From contig CM043971.1 of NCBI GenBank assembly GCA_014529385.2, positions 54,972,209-55,036,208 of the forward strand: a stretch of 64,000 nt of DNA, read 5' to 3'. Positions within the stretch are counted from its first letter, which is position 1; each line of letters begins with the position of its first letter. This document shows, one piece after another, positions 45,040-55,986 of this stretch. Made by a program: the position numbers and the translations under genes. The notes beneath the pieces are model-generated. The model had not been told where the DNA came from. It worked only from the letters and a program-made list of their open reading frames with translations, and made no database searches. The DNA is from Adiantum capillus-veneris (lineage: Eukaryota; Streptophyta; Polypodiopsida; Polypodiales; Pteridaceae).

Positions 45040-45411
45040 TGTTAGACCCTGATGCTTCAGTCGTAGTTTATTTACTTTTTATTTGTAATCAAGGTTTAGA
45101 CCTATGAACTCTAAGGGTGTTTTTACACTTATGATGGTTAGTTTAAGTGGGATTGCTTTTAGTCGTGCAAGTTACTTCTTGACGCATGATGGCAGTTACA
45201 AGTCGTTAGTCGTTGTCTACTTAGGGGAGTCAAACTGTATTCAACAGGTGGCTGTACCGTGTGTTTACATGATGCAGAGTATGCAGTAATACATTACGGT
45301 TCGTTTGTGTCCCTGATGTTCTGCAGTTTTTTGTTGTGCAGTAAAGCTATATTGTATGCAGTTTGCTGTGTATTTTACTCTGCGTTACTGTTAGGGAAGT
45401 AAGCCCTAACA
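45040..45411 (+). repeat. Element F 3' LTR, 372 bp
   Basis: Begins TGTTAGACCCTGATGC and ends GTAAGCCCTAACA, followed by the TGCGC duplication. Confidence 0.95.
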
Positions 45412-46365
45412 TGCGCTAACAAATCTACACCCACGCACTTTTATGACATGGATGGCTATGACATAGTCCCTACCTAGATGGTATTTGTTGAAATGAATGA
45501 GGAGCAACATGTATTCTCTCATCACTACTATGATGCCACGGATGAGTTGGAAGAAGAAACACTTATTACAACAGAGGGCTCTGACTTTGAAAAAGAACAC
45601 ATAAGAGAAAAACTTCTACTCAAGGGAGGAGAAGAAAAGTTTTTTGAATTTCCAAACCAGCATCGTAGATGCCAATGGAGATATCACAGAAAACGAGAAA
45701 AAAAAATAAAAATAAAAACATTAAAACCCACAACAAAAAACAAAACTCAATTCTTGATGGAAATGGATGCAATGGACTACATAAACGACAAGATAACGAG
45801 ACAATATTCAAACACAAAAAATTCAAATCAATGAACCAAAACAAAACAAAAATCGGGTAAGCTTGATAGAATTAACAGAAAGAACCTCCATTAAAAAAAT
45901 TTTAACACAAATCAAGATACAAGGAGCTGAAACGGACCTTGAAAGAAGCTTGGACCACGAAGATGGAATCTAAAAACGATGAACTAGGGGCAATTACTGT
46001 TCCATCTTATTACAAAAAATACACTTTGCAAGATCGACGTATCATTGTTGAGCAACCCTTGCGACAACCAAAAGAGCCAGGGAAATCCTATGAGGGACCT
46101 GAGAACACCAAACAAATTGACCTTGCAAAGCTTGGAAAAGAGTCAAGGCCCGCATACATAGCTACGAACCTGTCGCAAGAAGAGGAAGAGATTCTTATTC
46201 AAACGTTAAGTGACTATAGAGGATGTTTTTGCTTGGTCTTATCAAGACCTCAAGGGACTGAATCCTTCAATATGTCAACGCACTATCCCTATGAGGGATG
46301 ATGCTAAGCCGAGCAGACAATGATCATAAACCTATAATGAGACATTTGCTACAAAGATCAAGGAA
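45412..46365 (+). pseudogene. Element D protease-RT linker, continued after F
   Basis: After the repeated TGCGC the D frame resumes (DMDGYDIVP, then the acidic block DATDELEEETL). At 45939-46301 a frame gives the pre-RT region: YTLQDRRIIVEQPL, ATNLSQEEEEIL, then LSDYRGCF, matching the L-x-EY-x-D-x-FAW approach to gypsy RT in layout. Lys-rich low-complexity DNA lies at 45690-45860. Several stops intervene. Confidence 0.65.
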
Positions 46366-46783
46366 GTGATCAAGAATCTCAAAGAATCTGAGTTCATATA
46401 CGAAATAGAACACATTGATTGGCTATCACCTATTGTGGTAGTGTCAAAAAAGAATGGCAAACTCACAGTGTGTGTTAACCTTAAAAAGGTGAATGCAACC
46501 ACTAAACGAGATAGCTATCCTCTTCCTATCACAGACCATGTGCTAGAACGAGTAGATGGCAAGGAATTTTAAAGTTTCCTAGATGGATTCTCTGATTATA
46601 ACCAATTGACCATAGATCCGAAAGATCAACATAAAACAACTTTTGCTACGGAATGGAATTTTTGCTTATAGGGTTATGCCTTTTGGTTTGACCAATGCAC
46701 CATCAACATTCCAAAGATTGACGAGTCATTCTTTTAAGGAATATCTATGGAACTTCCTAGAAGTATACATGGATGATCTTTGT
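46366..46783 (+). pseudogene. Element D reverse transcriptase, N-terminal part
   Basis: The frame gives IDWLSPIVVVSKKNGK and CVNLKKVNATTKRDSYPLP, then after a stop FLDGFSDYNQLTI and TTFATEWNF. A shifted frame ends with VYMDDLC at about 46765-46785, the catalytic YMDD box, where insertion G begins. Stops at 46570, 46666 and 46735 show decay. Confidence 0.8.
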
Positions 46784-48334
46784 AATGAAATTGTCCTATT
46801 AACTTGAGAGTAGCAAAAATTAGAGAGAGTACTTTTGTGAAATTACTTTGTGAGCATAGCGGGTGAACATAATTGATAGTAGCAACATAAACATGACATT
46901 TAGTTAACTTGGCATGAACAATACTCTTACAAGAGAGAGAATTTAGAGAACATGACAACAGTTGAGGACCGGATTTATGTGGAGCCGGTCCCCCCTCCAA
47001 TAGGCATTTGTATTATAATTTCTCCCATCAAGAGAGACTTGTTACAATACAATCTTTGTGTTCCTTGTGACGTAGGTGATGCAATGAAGATGGAAAGCTT
47101 CATGCATCACGAGCATAACATAAAATTTGTGGAAAGCATTAACTATCCCAAGCCTCAGTCCCAAGAACTCAAACACCATCGAAGGTGGAGAGAGCTAGCA
47201 CAGAATGAGGGTAGGGAAGAGGAAGAAGAAAGATTTCATAGGAGAAAGAAATGTTTCCTCACTTATCATCACTCTTCTTGCTAGCATACATAATAGCATA
47301 GTAATGAAGATGGAGAAGATGGCAAGCTTAAGCATTGAAGCATGGCTCTTGGTTGGATTTGCATTCCATAGCCAAGAGTGTTGGTGTAGGCTCTCAACCT
47401 CTCTACTTGCTTGGAGAAGGAGAGGGAGCTCTTGCACTTTGCACTTCACACAATGAGAGAGTGTGTGTGAGTGTGTGTGGGAGAGTATACCCCCTAAGTA
47501 GGCCCGCTACTTGCTTGGTTGGCCCCCCCTTGTAGCTCATGCTTGAAGCTCATTGGACCCCTCCAAGCCTAGCCAATCACAAGCAAGAGTCATACCAAGC
47601 AACAAGGGTAGCCTTGGGACAACTGTCCCCCTTTCTTCTTTGAGAGAGAGAGCTTGATAAATGCTAAAACAAATAATTAAATCCACTAAATTACCATTGG
47701 ACCCCTTGGAAGGCCAACCAATAGTCTATAGGCACACCATGAGGGTAACCTAGCTAGGGGCTTGACATGTGTCCTACTTGCCCCTTGGGTAAGGGGTGCC
47801 CTTTGGGGGAGAGAGTGGTCAAGAAACCACCCCCCTTCTTGCATGGCTCACCCCCTCCTTGTAGGGATTCACTTTGACTTTTGTGCCACCTCAAGACCCT
47901 CAACCTTGGGCCTAGTTCTCACCACAAGCTTGGCCCTTAAGCCCCTCAAGCTTGGGCTGGGTTCTCACCTCAAGTACAGCCCTAACATCTCAATCATCAA
48001 GCACCTCAAGCATCAGGCATGTCAAGCACCTTAAGCTTGGGCCGGGTTCCTACCTCAAGAACAACCCTAGCTTACCTAAGGTCAAAGGAATTTTAACACT
48101 AACTATTGGAGGTCTTCAATGAAGCTAACCCCAAGGTCTTAATGCTCCATTGGTTAGCCTTGCTCTTTGATAGACCATCTCTCATTTGGGCCCCTTTACC
48201 ATTGGCCCCGTGTTGAGATAGATCTATAAGCACATGTCTATATCCTAACCCTTCTTCCTGTTTATCCTCCGACATTAAATATCAGTTTAATATGAGAAAA
48301 TCATTTGGGTTGGTTAGATATTAGATTTTATGAC
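46784..48334. mobile_element. Insertion G in element D RT, unclassified, about 1.55 kb
   Basis: The RT reading stops after the catalytic box and resumes 1.55 kb later with DIFVYTLH. ATCTTTGT occurs at 46776-46783 and again at 48335-48342, suggesting an 8-bp duplication, though conserved RT text could account for some of this. I see no terminal inverted repeats, no TG...CA ends and no coding domain. It is rich in C-poor A-runs on the left. On the right (47880-48060) it has short repeats of CTCAAGCTTGGGC-like text. Confidence 0.5.
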
Positions 48335-48980
48335 ATCTTTGTGTACACTCTACACAAAAGAGTCATTTTGAACATTTACGGTGTGTCTTTGAGAAATGTT
48401 GTCTATATAGAATTTGTTCGAATCCTAAAAAATGCGTATTTATGGTTAGACTTTTTTTTTGGACATATTGTATCAAAGAATGGTATTGCCACAGACATAG
48501 AGAAGGTGGTAGTGATTGTTAAAATGGATAGACCAAGAAATGTCAAGTTCATGCATTTATGGGACAATGGCTATTATCGTAGATTCATCTACATGTATGC
48601 AGTCATAGCTAAACCCATTTATAGCCTTATAACTCATTTTGAGTGGACAAATGAAGGTGAGGATTCATTCCAGAAGCCTAAACAAGCTTTGACCACATGA
48701 CCAATATTGAAGATTCTAGACTGCAACAAAGTTTTCCATGTGCATGTAGATGCTTCAAATTTTGCTATTGGTTGGATATTAGCTCAGCCAGGAGAGGGGA
48801 CTATGGATTTCCCTATCTCATATGCCAGGAGAGGGGACTATGGATTTCACCAAAGGGGTCAGACGATGATTTACCAGATGCTTATCTATTCTCAATCCAA
48901 ATGATTCTTAGATGGTCAAAATATCTTGTATCCCTAATGACCATAGTGCAAGTAGATTCCCAAATACCACTCCCTATTAC
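48335..48980 (+). pseudogene. Element D RT C-terminus and RNase H
   Basis: DIFVYTLH continues the RT palm, then FFFGHIVSKNGI and WDNGYYRRFIYMYAVIAKPI (connection helices). A TGA at 48698 precedes the RNase H start, VFHVHVDASNFAIGWILAQPG, with the first catalytic Asp intact. A short direct repeat (CCAGGAGAGGGGACTATGGA) occurs twice near 48790 and 48826. Confidence 0.8.
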
Positions 48981-48999
48981 ACCATGATTGATAGAGCAA

Positions 49000-49688
49000 T
49001 CTATTCTATATCAATTGTTGCTGGCTAGAAGACTATATTGGACGAAGAAGGATGAAATTTTTCTTTTGTGCGTCAACTCGGAGGAATAAGAAACTTATTT
49101 GAGTCAAGCTCATATTACTGTGGTTTATTGGACTACCATGTAGAACACATTCATGATTATGTGAACAATTTCTCTCAATGTAAATAAAAAGCCTCCATAC
49201 CCCATGCCACATTTTTTAGCTTTTGATCCATAGTGGTAGATGTCTGGTGGAATATTTGACTAAAAGAACATTACCAGAAGATATGAGTAAACGACAATGA
49301 AGAGCAATAGAGACTGAATCAATCAACTAATGATTGGAAATTAGCTCTATTGACGAGGAAAGGACCAACAACTTAGACTGCATGCCAATGAGATGAATGA
49401 CTTCCTATCGTGGAACAAGTCCACACAAGTCTTGCAGGAGGCCATTTCTCTCATGAAACCATGGCCAACGCTATATTGATAACAAGCATCTGGTCGCCAA
49501 CATTGTTTGCCAATGCCAAATAATTTGTTCGACGATGTGATTCATGTCAGCGAGCAAAGATGCTGACATGAATTGATAGTATGCCATTGCGACCTATCAT
49601 GGGAGCACGTATATTTACTAAGTGGGGTATAGATTTTGTGGGTCCAATACAACCACCGGCATACAAAACTCAGGTGCAATATATCATT
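49000..49688 (+). pseudogene. Element D integrase, truncated at element H
   Basis: The zinc domain is readable: AGGHFSHET, then CDSCQRAK about 40 residues on (49541-49565). The catalytic start WGIDFVGPIQPP (first Asp) is at about 49624-49659. The frame is lost at 49688 where H's LTR begins. Stops at several points. The rest of the integrase and D's 3' LTR are not in the window. Confidence 0.8.
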
Positions 49689-49926
49689 TGTGAGAGTGTA
49701 CATGTGTGAAAGCGTGAGAGAGGAGAGAAGAGAGAGAGACAGTAGACACAAAATGCTAGTGTAGGGAAGAGGGGGTGATCAATCCCCCATGACTACTAGA
49801 TCAGAAGACCTGTACAATGCCAGATGATATATATGAAATGGGTACCCCCCTGGCCCCATATATATGAGTGCCCAGGAGAGTCCATATTGGGCAGGTAGTC
49901 AGCCCAAACTTGGGCGGATGGACATA
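49689..49926 (-). repeat. Element H LTR, left copy, 238 bp
   Basis: On the plus strand it begins TGTGAGAGTGTACATG and ends GGATGGACATA. Contains one copy of the segment that is duplicated in the right LTR. Confidence 0.75.
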
Positions 49927-50629
49927 AGTGCAACCTATATGCATATGCTATGGGTGGCCAGCCTAGAGGCACACTAGCCGTACATGCATGCCCTAGACCT
50001 ATGAAGCAGCAGAGTGGTGTAAATCTAACACCCCACTCTCAACACCTAATGCTGAACAAACCGCATGAAGCCGAAGATGTGAGGCAATTGATGAAGATGT
50101 TTGCTACGATGTCTAAAGCAATTTGGGGTTTCCCAACCTCCAAGAGATCTCCATGGTAAAGTGCCATCATGAGCAGTGTAGCGAATTGTTATACTCCAGT
50201 GATATAGGGGTGAAGTGGGTGAAGGTCCTGAACTGAGTGTGAAAACAACTCCTTGTCATGAAAGGAGTGCCGATAGACCTACAAGTGTCTTGCCCAAAAG
50301 GATTTGTGGTGTCTGTAGTCAAACTATCTGGAAAAAATGGAAAAGCCTAGGAACAGTCATTAGAATGACCAAAAGCCTGTCAATGCGTGAACCTATAACC
50401 CAGTGTGGCCAGGTGGCTAAGAAGTGAAAAACTCCAAGAAGGCTAGATGTAGCAATCTGCGTTGTAAACTTCCTCCAAAACAAGGAAAGCCGGACTAAAT
50501 AGTCTACACTGTAAAAGCTATCGTAAGCTGTAGCAGTCACCGATAGATCGCATGCACCACCATCGGATAGTGTCCTGTGAGTAGGTAGGGTAATCCAAGA
50601 TGAGGGGAAAGCTAGACTCAACAATCTGC
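49927..50629. other. Element H internal DNA, left part
   Basis: No gene is supported. Near 50443-50500 and 50600-50629 are diverged copies of a motif resembling GCTAGAC-n-CAATCTGCGTTGTGAA, also seen right of C2 at 55987-56100. Confidence 0.55.
50625..50629. other. Target-site duplication of C2, left (TCTGC)
   Basis: TCTGC here and TCTGT at 55987-55991. An uninterrupted relative at 56079-56083 reads TCTGC followed by GTTGTGAAG, as expected for the empty site. Confidence 0.75.
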
Positions 50630-50856
50630 TATTCAAACTAGGGTTGCAAAGAAACGCACACAGCTTGGAGAAGACGAAGGAAGCTCAAGGCACACAATAC
50701 AGAGAGTGTTACTTAATGTGCAATGGAAAGATAGATAGCCCTAGAGTGATGGGCATATATACGATGCTCGGGGGAAAAAAACCTCCTAAAGAGGAAAAAA
50801 ATGCCCTGGTGGTCCTAGTGTGCTCACAACATCACTACCACATGTATATGGTAGCA
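50630..50856 (-). repeat. C2 3' LTR (left), 227 bp
   Basis: On the minus strand it begins TGCTACCATATACATGTGG. The outer 14 bases are diverged (TATTCAAACTAGGG on the plus strand in place of TGTTGGAATTAGGG). Confidence 0.88.
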
Positions 50857-50924
50857 AATCCCCCCTGGAGTGATGGTGGTGAATGAGAGCTGGCACACGA
50901 GTAAAAGGAAGTGCCATGCCTTGA

Positions 50925-51627
50925 GGACATGATCAGTCCACAAAGGGGAATAAGCCCAAATCTTTGCGAAAGCTTCAAGCTTCTCATGAGACAATGCCTT
51001 TGTGAAAATATCTGCAAGGTTGTCCTGATAAGCCAAGCCGATCTCTCCTACTAAGAGCCTCTCCCTGACATAGTGTTAATGCACCTCAATGTTCTTTGTA
51101 CGAGCATGAAAAACTGGGTTCCTCGCAAATACCAATGCGCTCTGACTGTCAGTGTAGATAATTTTGGCAGTGTCCTGACCAACACCCAAATCAGCCATAA
51201 GGTGTCTGAGCCATACACACTCAACCGTAGCTGTGAAGACTGCCTTGTACTCAACCTCACAAACCAAAGTGGCCATAGTAGGTTGCTTCTTGCTCAACCA
51301 TGATATACATGAACTACCAAGCATGAAACAAAAACCACTTGTGGACACTCGCTTGTAAAAACAACCAACCCCAATCTGAGTCCAAAAAAACATGTAAGTC
51401 TGGCGGCAATGATCCTCCCCTGGGATAAAACAAGCCAAGATGTAAAGTGCCACTAAGGTAGCAAAAAATCCTCTTGACAGCCTGCCAATGCTTAGACCCT
51501 TGGCTATGCAGAAATCTTCTGACCTGTGAGACTGCAAACTAAATATCTGGCCTTGTGTTGCATACATAAATGAGGCATCAAACAACATTTTGGTAAAGAG
51601 TGACATCTGCAAGATCACCAGCATCAT
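50925..51627 (-). pseudogene. C2 RNase H
   Basis: The minus strand gives FCFMLGSSCISWLSKKQPT, CEVEYKAVFTATVECVWL and YTDSQSALVFARNP, ending with shifted text near LTKALSHEKLEAF-like sequence (50940-51000). A stop after HYV-equivalent text at 51076 and a phase change break it. Confidence 0.88.
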
Positions 51628-52573
51628 AAAGACTCAATTTCAAACCTATTTCCATGGGAGTGGCAATAGGTTTGCAATCCGCAAGTCCAAATTTACATAG
51701 CAATGTCTCTATGTAACTTTTCTGACACAAGGCAATACCACCATCACACTGCTTAAACTGTATGTCCAAGTAATGATGCAACAGCCCCAAATATTTCATC
51801 TTGAAAGTAGCATTCAAATCAGCCTTAAATTCAGAAATATGTCTCTCATTTGGTCCAGTGATCAGCAAATCATCTACATAAAGAACCACAATGAGAAGTA
51901 CATCACCCTCACGCTTTACATACAATGTGCTTTTTGTTGGACTATTACGAAAGCCTTGTTTGACCAAATGAGTGTCAGCTTTCTCATACCAAGCACAAGG
52001 AGATTGCTTCAACCCATACAAAGCCTTGTTACATTTGCACACTTTGTCCTCCTGTCCTTTCTTGACAAAGCCGCGAGGCTGTGCTACATAAACTTCCTCA
52101 AATATATATCACCATGCAAGAAAGAAGTAACAGTGTCTGATTGATGTACATCCCAACCAAAATGAGATGCCAATGCACATAGAAAATGCACAGTTGTCAT
52201 ACAAGTGGGAGAAAAAGTCTCTTCATAATCTATGCCTTTTTGTTGTGCATAACCCTTTGCAACAATTTGAGCCTTATGGTGATCGATCTCACCATCTGGC
52301 TTGTGTTTCAACTTGTAAACCCACTTTGTACCAATGGCCTTTTTGCCAGGAGGCAAATCACATAAAGTCCATGTGTCATTTTCTATAAGTGCATCATATT
52401 CTGATTGCATGACAGCCATCCAATTTTTTGAATTTTGTGCTTCATCAAAAGACAGAGGTTCCTCAACATCATGTAAGCTAGACACAGCCGAAGCATAACA
52501 ATCTGATGCATAAGATGCATGGAGAGAGCCTGAACAAGTATGACTAGACAAAGGTGCATCCAATTTACTATCA
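51578..52573 (-). pseudogene. C2 reverse transcriptase
   Basis: 52084-52573 gives NDTWTLCDLPPGKKAIG and DGEIDHHKAQIVAKGYAQQ, then HQSDTVTSFLHGD. 51578-52042 gives ALYGLKQSPCAWYE and the catalytic YVDDLLI (51863-51883), followed by YLDIQFKQ. A phase change lies near 52045-52110. Catalytic residues are intact. Confidence 0.9.
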
Positions 52574-52581
52574 TGCAAAGT

Positions 52582-52800
52582 CCCGAGGCAGTCACCTATC
52601 AAAAGCTTCCTATATCACGTGCGTTCAAGAGGTTATTAATAATACCTCAATATACATACTATATTTACACTACATGCCTATTTAAAGAACCCCCACCCCC
52701 CTCTAATGTATACATAAAAGTATACATTTTGATCTTTTAATAATCCTCTTCGGTTAACTCACGTGATAGCATACACATTCTAAAAAGTGACCGCCCCGGG
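52582..52800. mobile_element. Miniature inverted-repeat element, copy 1, 219 bp
   Basis: Ends CCCGAGGCAGTCACC and (reversed) CCCGGGGCGGTCACT, continuing as imperfect inverted repeats of about 48 bp including ATCACGTG. Flanked by TGCAAAGT (52574-52581) and CGCAAAGT (52801-52808). C1 has an empty site here. Its centre is AT-rich with no ORF. Confidence 0.85.
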
Positions 52801-53111
52801 CGCAAAGTGTGCATCAGCCATTTTGGCATACCTCTAGCCTGCTCATTTTCAGCCCTTTCCTCATCAAGTACATCATGTACATCAGTAATAGGCTGATCTA
52901 TAACATTTTTGGAAACCCCCATAGGCTGTACATTTGCCTCATTGGAATTTACATTCGAACTTCCACCACTGAAAAGAGGCAACAAAGTGTCATAAATGTC
53001 CCGTGAGCTTACATTACTGTCTCTAGTACATGACAGTAAGGGTTGAACAGAATCTTCCACAAACACTACATCCTGTGAAACCAAAATATGCTTTGTTTGC
53101 AGATGATACAA
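52801..53111 (-). pseudogene. C2 integrase-RT linker
   Basis: Counterpart of C1 20700-21010: VVFVEDSVQPLLS, DIYDTLLPLFSGG and ENEQARGMPKWL. At the position where C1 has TAG (20903), C2 has Gln, which shows the C1 stop is a point change. A 20-bp repeat (GATGATACAACCTATAACC) is duplicated just upstream at 53103-53145. Confidence 0.85.
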
Positions 53112-53259
53112 CCTATAACCTTTGTGGATGATACAACCTATAACCTATAACAGCCTTATCACCCAATTGTTTGCGCTGCACTTGTGGCACTAAACCATAA
53201 GCCAAACAACCAAAAACATGCATGTGCTCAATAGATGGCTTTCTATCATGCCATGCTTT

Positions 53260-54360
53260 CTATGGAGTCATAGATTGCAACGCTTTCGTAGGACACCTGT
53301 TGAGTACATAAGTGGCACACATGACAACCTTGAGCCAAAACGAATGTGGTAAAGCTTGACTCTTGACCATACATCTTGCCATTTCCATAAGAGACCTGTT
53401 TTTCCTCTCAGCAATACCATTTTTCTGAGGTGTATAAGGCACTGTACATTGGTGTTTTATCCTACGACTAGCCAAAAATGCATTAAATTGGTGAGACATA
53501 TACTCCCCCCATCGATTGGAACGGAGGGTGCCCATAGAACATTTTGATACATTTTTAGCCATATGCCAGAAATTGTTTGAAGCACATAGAAACTTCGGAC
53601 TTTGTTTTAAGCGGAAATACCCATGCATGCCTGGAGTAATCATCAATAAAAGTCACGAAGTACAGGTAATTGCCCAAGGATGGAGTTTGCATGGGCCCAC
53701 AAACATCACTATGCACAAGCTGCAACCTGCATGTGGCCCTAAGTGAACCATCCTTTGGAAACTTAGAACGATGCATTTCACCCAAAATACAGCCTTTGCA
53801 AACATGTTTGATAGGTGCTTCAAGAGGGGGCAAAGAAGCAACCATATCGTATTTCTGCAAATGCAGCAAACTGACAAATTTCAGATGCCCAAAACGTACA
53901 TGCCAAAGTTTTGCATCTGAAATAGCCCTTGAATCTGCAATTGCATTTGCAAAATTTTGTCCACACTTGTCATACAAAGTGAGCTTATACAGCCCACGAC
54001 ACAAAAGGCTAGATGCAACAATTTCATCACCAAAACTGAGATCACGAATTGTACATCTGTCATCCACAAATTTGACTACAAGTGCAGATACAGACAAAAG
54101 ATTCTTCTTGATCCCAGGTACATAAAGTGCATCAACAAGTGTGAAAGAACTACCATTTGCAGCAGTAAGCATAATCTTTCCAACCCCCTGAACCGGATAA
54201 GAGGCATTGTTGGCACAAGTGACTGAACTCCCATGAGGGCAGACTCAAGAGAGGTGAACAATTCACGATATGAGGTAATGTACTTTGTAGCACCGCTATC
54301 GAAATACCACAAATGTGAATCTGCAGTAACTGACAAGCATGCATCATGGACAACAGGATT
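53260..54360 (-). pseudogene. C2 protease and integrase
   Basis: Protease WYFDSGATKYIT is near 54286-54321. The integrase zinc part LWHVRFGHLK ... CKGCILGEM and VHSDVCGPM are in 53555-54172. In 53260-53646, SNRWGEYMSHQF holds a change (C1 SDRGGEY), so the second catalytic Asp is Asn, and PQKNGIAERKN keeps the Glu. Phase changes near 54180-54240 and 53560. Confidence 0.9.
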
Positions 54361-54376
54361 GTAAGTGCACTCTGCA

Positions 54377-54420
54377 TCAACATCAGCATCACAATCTCTC
54401 AACATCAGCATCACAATCTC
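54377..54420. repeat. 22-bp perfect tandem duplication in C2
   Basis: TCAACATCAGCATCACAATC plus TC, twice in a row. C1 has one copy. Twenty-two bases shift the frame and end the gag reading at 54389. Confidence 0.95.
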
Positions 54421-55390
54421 CTTTTATAGAAGACTCAACAATGGTTGCATTTGAAGTGGAACCACCCTCTTTCTTCTTAGCCTCTTTGGCCTTCAACTTA
54501 GGACACTGCTTGATCAAATGATCATTAGCGCTACAATAATGGCAACGCATCTTCTTTGTTCCCTTATCATCAGAATTTTTAGACGAGTTGCTGCCAGCAG
54601 AAGCATTAGGAACAAAAGTTTTGCCACTCGCAGTAGAACCATAAGAAGTGGTTGCATTGTTGTTACCACCCTTTCTTTGAGAAGCAATAAAAGCCTGTTC
54701 AACTGCACGCTGCCTAGTGTTGTTTTCTTTGGAAAGTGACTCTTGCAAGAGCAATGTGGATAATGCATCAAACTTGACAACTTCAAGATTTCCTTGGGTC
54801 ATTAGTCTCCAAGTACTAGCAAAAGTCTGGTATGAATCTGGTAAGGCATTAAGAAGAGTCTGCACAAGGGAACTGTTTGAAATGACTTCACCTGCAGAAA
54901 TAAGTTGCTCATTGATATCCTTGACACCAGCAAGGAAATTGTCCATATCATCTTCCTCATGCATAATCTTTGATTCCAGCTCTTTACGCAACAAAGCAAT
55001 TTTAGCCTCATTGCGGCTTGCATAAAGACCTGCTAGAATATCCCAAGCCTGTTTTGCAGATTTTGTTGACCAAATGTGAGGAACAATGGTGCGCTTCACA
55101 GAAAATGCAATCAATGCATGAGCTTGCACATCCTTTACATCCCAATGAGCTTGTTCTACAGTAGGCAAAACAACTCTAATAGCAGCAATCCTTGCAGCAA
55201 GACCTGCAACATCCTCAACATCGCCTACATCCTCAGAACCACGACGTACATCAATGCCCTGCACAATATTCCAAACTCCCTTTGACAGAATAACATGTTG
55301 CATCATGTAAGCCCACTTAGGGTAATTGTCCCCATCCAACCTATCCTCAGCAACAAACATCTTGAACACATTTTTGTTGTTGTCAGCCAT
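54389..55390 (-). CDS. C2 gag, intact to the 22-bp duplication
   Basis: ATG at 55390 (MADNNKNVFKMF) opens 333 codons without a stop: LDGDNYPKWAYMM, then AKQAWDILAGLYA, MDNFLAGVKDI and ASTWRLMTQGN. The knuckle CHYCSANDHLIKQC is at about 54498-54540. It carries Gln where C1 has TAG and TAA. The frame terminates only because of the tandem duplication at 54377-54420, which disconnects it from protease. Confidence 0.92.
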   Translation of the reverse strand: MADNNKNVFKMFVAEDRLDGDNYPKWAYMMQHVILSKGVWNIVQGIDVRRGSEDVGDVEDVAGLAARIAAIRVVLPTVEQAHWDVKDVQAHALIAFSVKRTIVPHIWSTKSAKQAWDILAGLYASRNEAKIALLRKELESKIMHEEDDMDNFLAGVKDINEQLISAGEVISNSSLVQTLLNALPDSYQTFASTWRLMTQGNLEVVKFDALSTLLLQESLSKENNTRQRAVEQAFIASQRKGGNNNATTSYGSTASGKTFVPNASAGSNSSKNSDDKGTKKMRCHYCSANDHLIKQCPKLKAKEAKKKEGGSTSNATIVESSIKGDCDADVERL

Positions 55391-55743
55391 GGTAAATGCT
55401 GCACCTGATGTGATAACTGCCCGAGAAGAGGAGAAACAAAGAGGGAACAACAAGTGCTATATAGCACAAACCGTAGAAGACTGTAAGGCACCTGTTATGC
55501 AAAAAATGGCATTGACAAAACTTCTGCACAAAATGACGAAATAGCCTGTGCAATAGTGCCTGTAGTGGAAACGGAGGCCGAAACGAGCCCGAATCCCCAA
55601 GTCAAAAATCTGAGTAGATTGAGCTCTACGAGTTTACCCAAAAATTTTGTCGACGTGCGAACGCTAGGCAAAGCTCACTGAAATCCGAGAAAATGAGCAC
55701 GCATGTGCTAGAGATGTTGGAAACTAAGCCCGGGAGGATGCAA
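55391..55743 (-). other. C2 leader
   Basis: About 350 bp between primer site and gag. It shares the GTGGAAACGGAGGC region with C1 and C0. No gene. Confidence 0.8.
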
Positions 55744-55758
55744 CCTGCTCTGATACCA
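55744..55758 (-). other. C2 primer binding site, initiator tRNA-Met
   Basis: The minus strand reads TGGTATCAGAGCAGG, exact for the standard 12-base core, two bases inside the LTR. Confidence 0.95.
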
Positions 55759-55760
55759 AT

Positions 55761-55986
55761 TGTTGGAATTAGGGTTGCAAAGAAATGCACACAGCTTGGA
55801 GAAGACGAAGGAAGCTCAATGCACACAATAGAGAGAGTTTTACTTAGTGTGCAATGGAAAGATAATAGCCCTAGAGTGATGGGTGTATATATGATGCTCG
55901 GAGGAAAAAACCTCCTAAAGAGGGAAAAAATGCCCCAGTGGTCCTAGTGTGTTCACACACATCACTACCACATGTATATGGTAACA
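55761..55986 (-). repeat. C2 5' LTR (right), 226 bp
   Basis: On the minus strand begins TGTTACCATATACATGTGG and ends CCCTAATTCCAACA. Confidence 0.95.

Larger units (their letters stand above)
36130..45411 (+). mobile_element. Element F: complete Ty3/gypsy element with extra 3' ORF, 9.3 kb
   Basis: Identical-length LTRs (372 bp) with TGCGC at 36125-36129 and 45412-45416 as target duplication. Inside are gag, protease, RT, RNase H and integrase in gypsy order, then about 2.4 kb of further plus-strand coding sequence before the 3' LTR. Frames contain many TAG, TGA and TAA stops. It is inserted in the protease-RT linker of D. I could not match the base run after the 5' LTR (CTTTGGCAATCCTGC) to a known primer tRNA. 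Confidence 0.92.
23874..49688 (+). mobile_element. Element D: Ty3/gypsy element split by insertions E, F and G
   Basis: The 5' LTR, tRNA-Asp-type primer site and leader lie at 23874-26733. Coding parts follow in the right order on the plus strand around three insertions: gag 32.8-34.8 kb, protease 35.2-35.8 kb, linker and RT 45.4-46.8 kb, RT end and RNase H 48.3-48.9 kb, integrase 49.0-49.7 kb. Integrase stops at the left end of element H. Removing E (ACGT duplication) and F (TGCGC duplication) restores contiguous sequence. All frames are heavily broken. No 3' LTR is seen. Confidence 0.8.
50630..55986 (-). mobile_element. Copia copy C2, near complete, 5.4 kb
   Basis: Two LTRs of about 226 bp, an initiator-Met primer site, polypurine tract and all copia domains on the minus strand. 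It is a close relative of C1. Gag is intact to a 22-bp duplication; later frames have shifts, and a 219-bp miniature element is inserted between integrase and RT. It lies inside element H. Confidence 0.93.
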
